The position numbers and the translations under genes were made by a program. From NCBI GenBank assembly GCA_020638735.1, contig JACKHZ010000009.1:558001-622000 (forward strand): a stretch of DNA of 64,000 nt, read 5' to 3'. This document shows, piece by piece, positions 35,416-47,071 of this stretch (positions within the stretch are counted from its first letter, which is position 1; each line of letters begins with the position of its first letter). The notes under the pieces were generated by a model. It did not search any database, was not told where the DNA came from, and saw nothing but the letters and a program-made list of their open reading frames with translations. The DNA is from Planctomycetota bacterium. Its GTDB lineage: Bacteria; Planctomycetota; UBA1135; UBA2386.

Positions 35416-37899
35416 TCACTCGACCCAGTAGTCGAGCACCTGGAACTGCTGCTGGCCCGACGCCCGGAACACGTAGGTGAACAGGCCGAACGAGTAGCGG
35501 TTGGCCGAGAAGTTCGCCGCGTCGATCGCGCCGACCACGCCGGTGTAGGTCGTCGACTGGCCGCTGGTGACCTTCCACGTGCTGGTCGAGCTGACGCCGA
35601 CCGACGTGCCGACCAGCACGCTGCCGGCGGTGGTCTCGACGTCGAGCTGGAAGCCGACCTCGAGCGCGCCGCCGGTCGACACCGCGCTGCCGACCTGCAG
35701 CGTCACCTCGGTCGAGCCCGCGCCCTGACCGACCGCCTGCGGGCCGACCTGCAGGCCGCCGTAGAGCTGGCGCAGCTGGTTCTTCTCGGCGACCGTCGGA
35801 TACGTCGAGGGCTCCCCGACGCGATGGCGGAACACCGACGCGTCGACGTGCTGCGCGCCGTCGGGCACCGACGCGTTGTAGAAGCCGCGCTCGGCCTGCA
35901 GCGTGATCGGCGTGCGCGGATAGCTGACGATCACCTTGCTGCCGACCAGAGTCGGGTCCGGGTGCGTCATCACCGTGTAGGTGTACTGATCGACCGGCAC
36001 CGTCGTGAACACCACCGTGTCCTCGGTCGGCGCCGACGTGAACAGGATCGTCTTCGACAGCTCGTAGGCGACGCCCTGGGTGCGCGTCGCCGCAGTGGTC
36101 AGCGTGCCCTTCAGCTCGAAGCCCGACTGCGTCAGCACGCCACCGTCGATGTTGACGCCGACCGACACGCCGGCCGAGAAGGTGATCGACCGCTCGCTCT
36201 CGTTGGTGGTCGTGTTGGTGTTGCCGAAGGCGGTGAACGAGCCGCCGACGTTCTGGCCGATACCGGCCCGCGTCGGCGGCGCCGCCAGCGCGGCGAGCAC
36301 GATCGGCTCGCTGAACACCAGCTTGTACTCGGCCTCCGAGTAGCTCAGCACGGCGCTGTCGGTGTCGACGTTGGCGGCGACCAGCAGCGGGATGCGCTGG
36401 TCCTGGCTGTTGGCGAACGGCACCGTCACGGTGCGCGACTCGACCCGCGTCGGCGACGTCGCCGGCAGGCCGAACACGCGCACCTGGTTCTTGTCCTGGC
36501 GGTAGACGGCGAGGTCCTCGCGGTCGTCGCCGTCGAAGCTGCCGGCGATGATCGACGCCGAAGTGCGGTCGAAGAAGCCGAACGAGTTCTGGTCCCAGAC
36601 CGTGTTGTCCGGCAGCTGCCAGTCGGCGACCGCGGTCCACGGCGCCGAGCCGGCGAAGTCGTCGTAGACGAACTGGTTGATCGCGACCTCGTCGACGCCG
36701 TCGCCGTCCCAGTCGAGCGCGTTGACGAACAGCGTGCGCACGCGGCGGTTCGACGGGCTGTTGCAGCCGGAGTAGAAGAACTCGGTGTAGAACACGCCGA
36801 GGTCGGCGAAGCCGGCGACGCGGTCGTCGAGCGCCATCAGCAGCTGCTTGGTCGATTGGCACTGCGTCGAGAACTCGGTCAGGCCGGCGAGCACGACCTC
36901 GTCGACGCCGTCGCCGTCGATGTCGCCCATCGCGATCGAAACCGTCAGCGGGATGCGCAGCACCTGGTCCTGGTCGCGTTCGGAGAACACCTCGTTGCGC
37001 AGCGTGGCGAGACCGCGACGCACGTCGTCGAGCACCAGCGTGCGCGCGGTGCCGGTAGCGCCGACCAGCTCCTGCACGGCGACGCCGATCTCGGGCACCG
37101 AGTCGGCGTCGACGTTGCCACAGCACAGCTGCACCCACATCTGCGAGCCGCTGAGGTCGGGCGCCACCACCACGTCGCTGCCGAGCTGCACGTAGTCGGC
37201 GCCCGTGCAGCGCCACGCGCTGACGCGCGCGGAGCCTGCCGACACCAGGCCGATGACCAGGTCGTCGCGGCCGTCGAGGTCGAGGTCGGTGGCCACCGCC
37301 GTCAGCTGCGTGACGTCGAAGTTGCTGGCCAGCTGCTTGTCGACGACGTCGCCGAAGCCGCCCAGCTGGTCGCCGACGATGCGCACGCGGGTCTCGATAC
37401 CGGACTGGTAGACGAACACCAGGTCCTGCAGGCCGTTCTGATCGACGTCCGCAGGCACCGCCGTGCGCAGCAGTCCGACCGGGTCGTTGTTCTCCGACTG
37501 TTGCAGGAACGGCATCTGCGTCTCGCTCTGGCCGTAGAGGAAGTCGTTGGCGGCGGCGCCGTTCTCGTCGGTGACGTCGAGCAGCACCAGCGGGTTGTCG
37601 GTCGCCGGCGCGCCGGCGCGGCCGATGTTGAGCAGCAGCAGCTCGTCGGTGCGCTGCAGCACCGGGCGCTTGCCGAGCGGCGTGGTCTCCTCGTCGATGG
37701 TCAGGCCCGGCGCCGACTGACGCGGCGTCTTGTTGGTGTTGACGCCAAGGCGATTGAGTCCGTCCTCGAGCGAGGCGGCGCCGGTGCTGCCGCCGCCGCC
37801 CCCACCGCCACCGCAAGCAGCGAGGGTCAACAGCGACAGGCCGAGCGGCAGCCCGAGCGGGCGCGAGGCGAGGGAGAGGCGGGAAGGATGAGGGTTCAT
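35416..37899 (-). CDS. FG-GAP/VCBS-repeat lipoprotein
   Basis: The 827-residue protein has a signal peptide ending LTLAAC followed by eight glycines, a lipobox with a flexible tether. Residues about 130-480 contain repeated calcium-binding FG-GAP-like blades (AVPADVDQNGLQDLVFVYQ, ATDLDLDGRDDLVIGL, MGDIDGDGVDEVVLAG, ALDWDGDGVDEVAINQF), suggesting a beta-propeller. The C-terminal 300 residues are beta-rich with many Thr/Ser and no catalytic motif. It is probably a surface or periplasmic adhesion-like or scaffold protein. It is a lone gene between the convergent VF530 gene and the sigma factor. Confidence 0.8.
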   Translation of the reverse strand: MNPHPSRLSLASRPLGLPLGLSLLTLAACGGGGGGGGSTGAASLEDGLNRLGVNTNKTPRQSAPGLTIDEETTPLGKRPVLQRTDELLLLNIGRAGAPATDNPLVLLDVTDENGAAANDFLYGQSETQMPFLQQSENNDPVGLLRTAVPADVDQNGLQDLVFVYQSGIETRVRIVGDQLGGFGDVVDKQLASNFDVTQLTAVATDLDLDGRDDLVIGLVSAGSARVSAWRCTGADYVQLGSDVVVAPDLSGSQMWVQLCCGNVDADSVPEIGVAVQELVGATGTARTLVLDDVRRGLATLRNEVFSERDQDQVLRIPLTVSIAMGDIDGDGVDEVVLAGLTEFSTQCQSTKQLLMALDDRVAGFADLGVFYTEFFYSGCNSPSNRRVRTLFVNALDWDGDGVDEVAINQFVYDDFAGSAPWTAVADWQLPDNTVWDQNSFGFFDRTSASIIAGSFDGDDREDLAVYRQDKNQVRVFGLPATSPTRVESRTVTVPFANSQDQRIPLLVAANVDTDSAVLSYSEAEYKLVFSEPIVLAALAAPPTRAGIGQNVGGSFTAFGNTNTTTNESERSITFSAGVSVGVNIDGGVLTQSGFELKGTLTTAATRTQGVAYELSKTILFTSAPTEDTVVFTTVPVDQYTYTVMTHPDPTLVGSKVIVSYPRTPITLQAERGFYNASVPDGAQHVDASVFRHRVGEPSTYPTVAEKNQLRQLYGGLQVGPQAVGQGAGSTEVTLQVGSAVSTGGALEVGFQLDVETTAGSVLVGTSVGVSSTSTWKVTSGQSTTYTGVVGAIDAANFSANRYSFGLFTYVFRASGQQQFQVLDYWVE

Positions 37900-38002
37900 G
37901 GAGTCTCTGCGGGGTTGGGTTGGTTGCGGCTCGGGTGGCGCACCCGCCGATGCGCCAGCGCCCGCAGCACCCCGCAGAGATTTCCGCCGGCCCCTCGAGA
38001 GC

Positions 38003-38570
38003 TCAGCCGGCCACTTCGGCCTTCAACCACGCCCGGGCGAAGAACCAGTCCGCCTCGACGGTGCGCAGCGACACCTCCAGCGCCGCGGCGACCTCCGGCA
38101 TCGACAGGCCGCCGAAGCAACGCAGCTCCACCACCTGGGCCTTGCGCGCGTCGAGCTGGGCCAGTCGCCCGAGCGCTTCATCGAGCGCCAACACCGGCAG
38201 GCGGTCCCCGCCGCCACCCGGCGCCTCGGGCTCGAAGCCGGTCAGCAGACTTTCTTCGCGGGCCTGGTCGCGCTTCTGCGCATTCCTCCTGCGGGCGTGG
38301 TCGACCAGCACCTGCCGCATGACCCTGGCGCACAGCCGGCGGAAGTGCGCGCGGTCCTCGAGGCCGGCGACCCGCTGATCCACCATGCGCAGGTAGACTT
38401 CGTGCACCAACGCCGTCGGTTCGAACGGGGCCTGGGCCTCGCGCTGCAGCTGCGCCCGCGCCAGCTGCCGCAGCTCGTCGTAGACGGCGGGCAGCAACGA
38501 ATCGAGGGCCACGGGTTCGCCGGAGCGGTGCCGCTGCAGCAACTCGGTGAACGACGGAGACCCTGACGAC

Positions 38571-38572
<2 letters not shown>
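38003..38572 (-). CDS. ECF-type RNA polymerase sigma factor
   Basis: The 189-residue protein, started at ATG 38572, has an N-terminal region FTELLQRHRSGEPVALDSLLPAVYDELRQLA. Region 2 is ALVHEVYLRMVDQ and HFRRLCARVMRQVLVDHAR; region 4 is VVELRCFGGLSMPEVAAALEVSLRTVEADW. This matches the ECF subgroup (TIGR02999-like) that sits beside Ser/Thr kinases in planctomycetes and acidobacteria. Its start codon overlaps that of the divergent kinase gene. An AGAAGG lies just before the ATG, and TATACT (minus strand, 38608-38613) may be a -10 box, inside the kinase reading frame. Confidence 0.9.
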
Positions 38573-41678
<3,106 letters not shown>

Positions 41679-41697
41679 GCCGTGCCCGGCCCCGCCG

Positions 41698-42489
41698 TCA
41701 CCGCGTGTGGCGGCGCAGTCGCGCGATCGCGTCGTCGCCGAGGCCGAGGCGCCCGATCTCGCGTTCGAGCTGGGCCTCGTCGCCGTAGCCGTCGAGCCAG
41801 CCGTTCATGCGCGCAGCCGCGGTCGACACGACGAACGCGCGCTCGTCGCCGCCGTACCGCGCCTTCAGCTCGGCGGCCAGCTCCGGTTCGTGCCGCAGGC
41901 GGTACTTCTGGTGGTAGTCCTCGGCGAGCCAGAACTTCTCGTAGGGCACGATCGCCGTCTTGATCGCGTCCGGCGTGTCGACGCAGCGCAGGCGCGTGCG
42001 ATGCACGGCCGCGAGCTGCTCGGCGTCGTGGTAGAAGATCGCCGACATGTACTGGCGGCTCCACGGCGAACGGCAGGCGTTGTGCGACGACCAGAACACC
42101 TCGAGCAGCCGCTCGTAGGTGATGCGCTTCGGATCGAAGTCGATCTCGATCGTCTCGGCGTGGTCGCCGAGGTCGCGGTAGGTCGGGTTCTGCTTCTGCC
42201 CGCCGCAGTAGCCGACGCGCGTGCGCAGCACCCCGTCGAGACTCCCGAACTGGGAGTCCGGCCCCCAGAATCAACCGAGGGCGAAGGTCGCGGTGGCGAA
42301 CGCGGTCGTCGCGTCGCGATCCAACGGGGGAAGGTCGAGGTCGACGAACGGATCGACGGTGTTCATGGCGATCGCGGAGTCAGGTAGTGGGTCAGGGTCG
42401 TGGATCACCGCCTCGGTGCCCGCGTCGCTCGCGCAGGCGGCGAGCAACAAGAGCGGCAGGAACGGAGCAGGACGCGGGATCGCAGACAT
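41698..42489 (-). CDS. msrA: Selenocysteine-containing peptide methionine sulfoxide reductase MsrA, lipoprotein
   Basis: Reading through one in-frame TGA (42271-42273) gives a 263-residue protein. Residues 1-24 are a lipoprotein signal (PLLLLAACASDAG, lipid Cys19). The MsrA domain follows: ATFALG-Sec73-FWGPDSQFG, then GVLRTRVGYCGG, PTYRDLGDHAETIEI, SRQYMSAIFYHDAEQ and EKFWLAEDYHQKYR. The TGA stands exactly where MsrA has its catalytic cysteine (GCFWG), and the frame is intact on both sides. A SECIS-like hairpin follows. MsrA reduces methionine-S-sulfoxide; Sec forms are known in a few algae and bacteria. Here it would repair envelope proteins. A nonsense mutation or sequencing error is the alternative. 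It lies 40 bp downstream of the hydrolase gene in the same orientation. Confidence 0.85.
42240..42258 (-). promoter_or_regulatory. Putative bacterial SECIS hairpin of msrA
   Basis: On the coding strand, 12 bases after the TGA, comes GACTCCC-AGTTC-GGGAGTC: a perfect 7-bp stem with a 5-base loop. A flanking G-U pair extends it to 8 bp. The loop begins 19 nt after the TGA and has a G as its second base. The bacterial SECIS model expects a loop 16-37 nt from the TGA and a G in the first two loop bases, so the geometry fits. SelB with Sec-tRNA would bind here. It also encodes conserved-looking residues, so its role is inferred. Confidence 0.7.
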
Positions 42490-42529
42490 CTGCGCAAGAT
42501 ACGCGACGACGGCGGCCGGTTCCCGACCA

Positions 42530-43849
42530 TCAGCGCGCGCGGCGACGATCGGGCGGCGGGATCGACGCCAGCAGCTCGCGCAGCAGACCTTCGATGCGCC
42601 GGCGCGCCGTGAACAGGCAGTAGCCGTGACCGGCGCCGGGGATGACGTGCAGCTCGAGGCCCGGGCGCGCCGCGGCGAGGCGGCGACCTTCGTCGATCGG
42701 GATGACGCCGTCGGCGCCGGCGTGCACGAGCACGACCGGAATCTCGGCGGGCAGCGCGGCGAGCGCGCGGCGCGGCGACACGCCGGTCAGGTCGACGCCG
42801 AGCTGGCACAGCGCGGCGAACTGCGCCAAGGTCGACGCCAACGGCGCCGCCGGACCGAGCATGCCCATGCGCGCCTCGAGCATCGTCGTCAGGTCGGCGT
42901 AGCTGCTCTCGGCGAACACCGCGTCGGCGACCGTCCCGGCCGCCCGCAGCGCCGTGGCTGCGCCCATCGACACGCCGACGAGCACCAGCGGACCACGCAT
43001 GCCGCCTTCGGACCGCACGAACTCCGCCGCGGCCACCACGTCCTCGGCCTCGCCCGCGCCGATCGTCGTCACCATGCCGGCGCTGTGACCGTGGGCGCGG
43101 AAGTCGAACGCCAGCACGTGGCAGCCGAGTTCGAACGCCAGCTGCGCGTAGCCGAAGAACATCGCCCGATTGGCGCCGAGCCCGTGGCAGACGATCACCA
43201 CCGGCGTGTCCGGGGCGGCGTCGGGCCGCCGCAGCAACGTGCCGCGCAGCATCAGACCCTCGGGATTGGCGAATCCGACCTCGCGGGCGGCGGCGCCGGC
43301 GAAGCGCGCGTCGGGCGTCTGGCCGACGGCGATGCGGTGCGTCTGCAGCGCGACGAACAGCTGCGGCATGCCGCCGACGACCAGCACCGCCGCGCACAGC
43401 ACGGTGCGCGCGTCGCGGTGGCGACGCAGCCACGGCGCGAGTCCGGCGACCCGCAACAGCAGGCGGTGCACCTGCCGCAGCGCCAGCAGCCACAGCAGCA
43501 CGTAGCCGGCGAAACGGACCAGGGCTGCCGGCGCGATCTCCGTGCCCTTCTGCCGCAACAGGACCTCGACGGTCAGCCAGCCGAGGGCCAGCAGACCCGC
43601 CGCCTGCACCGGCAGCTCGAGCAGCAACTCGCGCCCGCGCCGCTGCGGTGCGATCCAGCGCAGCGCCGGGTCGATGCCGACGACCGCGGCCAGCAGCAAC
43701 CAGACGAACCATCCGTCGCCCGCCGCGGCAGCCGCCGATGCGCAGGCAGCCGCCAGCGCGAGCCGGACGACGAGCAACGCGCCGAGCCACCGGCCGGTCG
43801 TGGGCCACCGGGTGCCCGGCGGCGACGAGGCTTCGGACGGGGTCACCAC
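42530..43849 (-). CDS. Membrane-anchored alpha/beta hydrolase
   Basis: The 439-residue protein has about four hydrophobic helices in its first 170 residues, then an alpha/beta hydrolase domain. That domain carries VVIVCHGLGANRAMFF (oxyanion region), the nucleophile elbow GVSMGAA near 294, a likely acid Asp in HAGADGVIP, and the His in GAGHGYC. The family includes esterases and dienelactone-hydrolase-like enzymes; no substrate can be named. The start is one of two adjacent GTGs (43849 or 43846), 56 bp after tsaB. Confidence 0.72.
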   Translation of the reverse strand: MVTPSEASSPPGTRWPTTGRWLGALLVVRLALAAACASAAAAAGDGWFVWLLLAAVVGIDPALRWIAPQRRGRELLLELPVQAAGLLALGWLTVEVLLRQKGTEIAPAALVRFAGYVLLWLLALRQVHRLLLRVAGLAPWLRRHRDARTVLCAAVLVVGGMPQLFVALQTHRIAVGQTPDARFAGAAAREVGFANPEGLMLRGTLLRRPDAAPDTPVVIVCHGLGANRAMFFGYAQLAFELGCHVLAFDFRAHGHSAGMVTTIGAGEAEDVVAAAEFVRSEGGMRGPLVLVGVSMGAATALRAAGTVADAVFAESSYADLTTMLEARMGMLGPAAPLASTLAQFAALCQLGVDLTGVSPRRALAALPAEIPVVLVHAGADGVIPIDEGRRLAAARPGLELHVIPGAGHGYCLFTARRRIEGLLRELLASIPPPDRRRAR

Positions 43850-43905
43850 GCTGGGACGCGACGGCGCCGCCCGTTCTTCCGTCGCGACAGGAGACGGGCC
43901 ACCGG

Positions 43906-44568
43906 CTACCCGGCGTAGCTGGCCATCAGGTAGCGCGGCTCGAGATCGACCGCGGCAGCCTCGCGTCGCGGCAGCCCGCTGGCGAACAGCGCCTCGGCGC
44001 CGAGTCCCTCGGCGACCAGGCCGGTGGCCGCGCGTTCCCGCAGTAGCGCGTCGAGTTGCGCCAGCAACGCCGCGGGCGCGACGACCACGTCGCCGGCCGA
44101 GACCCGGGCCAGCGCCGCGTCGGTCTCGACCGCCGCCGCCGGTTCCAGCTCGCGCAGCACGGCCCCTTCGACGGCGAAGCGCGCCATGTGGTAGCGGCCG
44201 CGCCGCGCGTCGAGCATCACCTGCACCGACGACGCGTCGCGCCCCTGCAGCGCGTGGTGCGCGAGCAGCGCCAGGCTGTCGACCGCCTCGACCGAGCAGC
44301 CGCCGAAGCCCTGCAGGAAGCGAACGAACGTCACCGCGACGCGCAGGCCGGTGTAGGAACCCGGTCCGACGTCGGTGACCACCTGCTTCACCTGCGCAGG
44401 CGCGACGCCCGCCGCGGAGCACAGCTCGCGACACAGCACGGCGAGGTCGCCCCGTTCGCCCGCCGGCGAGTGCGCGGTGGTGATCGCGCCGTCGGCGCGG
44501 CGCAGCGCCGCCGAGAACGGTCGGTCGCCGCACAGGTTGCTGCCGGTCACCGCCAGCGCGATCGTCAC
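43906..44568 (-). CDS. tsaB: tRNA threonylcarbamoyladenosine biosynthesis protein TsaB
   Basis: TsaB partners TsaD and TsaE in making t6A37 on tRNAs that read ANN codons. The 220-residue protein has VTDVGPGSYTGLRVAVTF, the TsaB hallmark, and MLDARRGRYHMARF. The first strand, usually an IDTS-type phosphate loop, reads LAVTGSNLCGD and is divergent. The length fits the family. It starts at GTG 44568 overlapping the glmM stop (GTGA). tsaD and tsaE are not in the window. Confidence 0.82.
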   Translation of the reverse strand: MTIALAVTGSNLCGDRPFSAALRRADGAITTAHSPAGERGDLAVLCRELCSAAGVAPAQVKQVVTDVGPGSYTGLRVAVTFVRFLQGFGGCSVEAVDSLALLAHHALQGRDASSVQVMLDARRGRYHMARFAVEGAVLRELEPAAAVETDAALARVSAGDVVVAPAALLAQLDALLRERAATGLVAEGLGAEALFASGLPRREAAAVDLEPRYLMASYAG

Positions 44569-45908
44569 CCGCCGAGCTCCGCCCGGATCACGTCGGCGAG
44601 CTGCTGGCACAGCCGTTCGCAGGTGGCGACGTCGACGGCCTCGATCATCACGCGGCACTTCGGCTCGGTGCCGGAGTAGCGCAGCAAGAGACGGCCGTCG
44701 TCGCCGAGTTCCTGCTCGACGGCCTTCGCCGCGGCGGCGATCGCCGGGATAGTCGCCAGGTCGGGCTTCTCGCGCACCTTGACGTTGACGAGCTTCTGCG
44801 GGTAGCGGCGGAAGCCGGCGAACGCCGCCGACGCCGGCTGGCCACGCAGCAGGTCGAGGATGCGCAGCCCGGTGTAGAGCCCGTCGCCGACCAGGTGGTG
44901 GTCGCGGAACAGGATGTGGCCCGACTGCTCGCCGCCGACCGCAGCGCCGGATTCGCCCATCGCCAGGAACACGTTGCGGTCGCCGACCGGCGTGATGCGC
45001 AGCCCGACGCCGGCCTCCTGCAGCGAACGGTGCAGGCCGAGGTTGCTCATCACCGTCGCCACGACCTGATTGCCCGGCAGTTCGCCGGCGCCGTGCAGGC
45101 GGCGGCCGAACAGGCTCAGCACGTCGTCGCCGTCGCGCACGCTGCCCAGCTCGTCGACGAAGATGCCGCGGTCGCCGTCGCCGTCGAGGCAGATGCCGAA
45201 GCACGCGCCGTGCTCGACCACGGCCTTGGCCAGCACCTCGGGGTGCAGCGCGCCGACGCCGTCGTTGATGTTGAAGCCGTCCGGCTCGCAGCCGACCTCG
45301 ACGACCTCGGCGCCGAAGGCGCGCAGCACCCGCGGCGCGATGACGCTGCCGCCGCCGTTGGCCGCGTCGACGCAGATCTTCTTGCCGGTCAGGTCGAGCT
45401 GCGGGAAGCGCTCGCCGAGCAGCTGCTCGTAACGCAGCAGCAGGTCCTCCGCCTGGCGCGTGCGCGGCTGCCCCGGGTTCTCGGGCCGCAGCTCCTGCGC
45501 CAACGACGCCAGCGTCGCCTCGTCCTCGTCGCGCAGCTTGGTGCCGTCGCTGGCGAAGATCTTGATGCCGTTGTCGTGCGCCGGGTTGTGCGACGCGCTG
45601 ATCATGACGCCGGCCTGGAACGGCTCGGTGCGCACCAGCGACGCCAGCGCCGGGGTCGTGCACAGGCCGAGGTCCGCGACGCTCGCGTCGGCGGCCATCA
45701 GCCCCTGCACCAGGCAGTCGAGGATCCACGGCGCGCTCTCGCGACCGTCGTTGCCGATCAGCACCCGGTGCCGTTCGCCGCCGGTCTGCTGCAGCAGCAC
45801 GCCGAGCGCGGCGCCGACGCGGCGCAGCGACTCGGGTTCGATCGGCGGGTCGCCGGCCCGACCGCGCAGGCCGTCGGTGCCGAACTCGATGGGACGGATG
45901 GTGCTCAT
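44565..45908 (-). CDS. glmM: Phosphoglucosamine mutase
   Basis: GlmM interconverts glucosamine-6-phosphate and glucosamine-1-phosphate on the way to UDP-GlcNAc for peptidoglycan and lipid A. The 447-residue protein begins IRPIEFGTDGLRGRAG. It has the phosphoserine loop MISASHNPAHDNG near 103, the metal loop DGDGDRGIFVD near 243, the sugar-binding GGEQSGHI and the phosphate-binding RYSGTEPKCRVMIE. All four sites are intact. It follows cdaA and cdaR, the conserved cdaA-cdaR-glmM order in which GlmM binds and restrains CdaA. The start overlaps the cdaR stop (ATGA). Confidence 0.95.
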   Translation of the reverse strand: MSTIRPIEFGTDGLRGRAGDPPIEPESLRRVGAALGVLLQQTGGERHRVLIGNDGRESAPWILDCLVQGLMAADASVADLGLCTTPALASLVRTEPFQAGVMISASHNPAHDNGIKIFASDGTKLRDEDEATLASLAQELRPENPGQPRTRQAEDLLLRYEQLLGERFPQLDLTGKKICVDAANGGGSVIAPRVLRAFGAEVVEVGCEPDGFNINDGVGALHPEVLAKAVVEHGACFGICLDGDGDRGIFVDELGSVRDGDDVLSLFGRRLHGAGELPGNQVVATVMSNLGLHRSLQEAGVGLRITPVGDRNVFLAMGESGAAVGGEQSGHILFRDHHLVGDGLYTGLRILDLLRGQPASAAFAGFRRYPQKLVNVKVREKPDLATIPAIAAAAKAVEQELGDDGRLLLRYSGTEPKCRVMIEAVDVATCERLCQQLADVIRAELGG

Positions 45909-47071
45909 TGCTTGCGCCGCAGGTTTACCGTCACGACCTCGGCGAGCGAGTACTCGTTGCGGTCGATCGGCGGCGACAGCAGCTTGCCGGTGGGTATCAG
46001 GTAGGCCGGGCGGTCGAGCAGCCGGTCCGGCAACGCCCCGCCGGCTTCGGGCGGTTCGATCGGCACCAGCAGCCGGAAGTTGGCCTTGACGTAGGCGCCC
46101 AGCGCGTCGTGGTCGCCGCTCTCCTTGTTGGTGAGCGTCGACAACAGGCCGCCGCTGATGTTGGTCAGCACCGACAGGGTCGGCGTCTCCGGCTCGTAGA
46201 GGCGACGTTGCTCGTCCGGCAGAGACAGGTCGTCGACCATCACCGGGACCGTCAGCGTGAACTGCTTGGTCTGCGGCTGCAGCTCGATCTCGACGGTCGC
46301 GGGCGGGTCGATGCGCAGGTCGAGGTCCTCGCCGACCAGCTGCAGCGTCGCCGACACCTTGTTGCCGGTCACTCCGGCCGGGCGCAGGATGGCGCGGAAC
46401 AGCGGCGGCTGCCGCTTGTCCAGCTTGGCCAGCTCGGCGCCGCGGCCGACGACCCGCAGCGACTGCGGGAAGTAGCGCGTCGTCTGCCGCAGCACGCGGC
46501 TCTCCAGCGCCGGGTCGATCGACAGGTCGATCGCCCGCGGATCCTGCGGCGGCAGCGGCAGCACGATGTCCTTCTCGATGCGGTACTCCAGCCGCACGCG
46601 CGCCGGCGACATGTGGATCTCGACGTCTTTCAGCAGCGCCTGCTCGCGGCGGATGTCGGCGGCCGTGAACTCGAGGAACTCCGTGTCGCCGCCGCCGTCG
46701 CCGGCGGCGGCGGTGCGGACCTCGCGCGCGACGTTGAGGTTGAGCTTCTCTTCCTCGATCGCGTCGACGATGTAGCTCGGGCCGGTGACGGTGACCTCGA
46801 CCGACTGGATCTCGCGGGTGCCGTCGAGGAAGCGGCGGCTGACCACCTGTTCGTTGGGCAGCACGACGGCGAGCTCGTCGTTGCTGCGGTCGCGCACCGC
46901 CGAGACCGAGACGACCGTCAGCGGCAGCGAGCGCGGATTGCTGGTCTTCTGGATGCGGTTGTTGACCATGAACCACATCAGCACCGCGAGGCCGATCGCC
47001 ATCAGCTTGCGGTACGGGTCGTCCACCACCGCGCGCAACAGTCCGCGTCCGCGTCGCCGTTCGCCCTTCAC
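45905..47071 (-). CDS. cdaR: YbbR-domain protein, CdaR-like regulator
   Basis: The 388-residue protein starts at GTG 47071 overlapping the cdaA stop. It has a single membrane helix (about 20-40, KLMAIGLAVLMWFMVNN) followed by an extracytoplasmic part with YbbR-like repeats (LPLTVVSVSAV, VTVTGPSYIVDAI, LRVVGRGAELAKL). YbbR/CdaR proteins are anchored outside the membrane and modulate the diadenylate cyclase CdaA. The repeats are divergent, so the name rests partly on the cdaA-x-glmM position. Confidence 0.8.
   Translation of the reverse strand: MKGERRRGRGLLRAVVDDPYRKLMAIGLAVLMWFMVNNRIQKTSNPRSLPLTVVSVSAVRDRSNDELAVVLPNEQVVSRRFLDGTREIQSVEVTVTGPSYIVDAIEEEKLNLNVAREVRTAAAGDGGGDTEFLEFTAADIRREQALLKDVEIHMSPARVRLEYRIEKDIVLPLPPQDPRAIDLSIDPALESRVLRQTTRYFPQSLRVVGRGAELAKLDKRQPPLFRAILRPAGVTGNKVSATLQLVGEDLDLRIDPPATVEIELQPQTKQFTLTVPVMVDDLSLPDEQRRLYEPETPTLSVLTNISGGLLSTLTNKESGDHDALGAYVKANFRLLVPIEPPEAGGALPDRLLDRPAYLIPTGKLLSPPIDRNEYSLAEVVTVNLRRKQ

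Noticed and set aside
41698..42231. MsrA as a short protein from GTG 42231, or a pseudogene
   Set aside because: It would lack the catalytic GxFWG segment, which lies in frame just upstream across the TGA; a SECIS-like hairpin and intact downstream motifs favour recoding.
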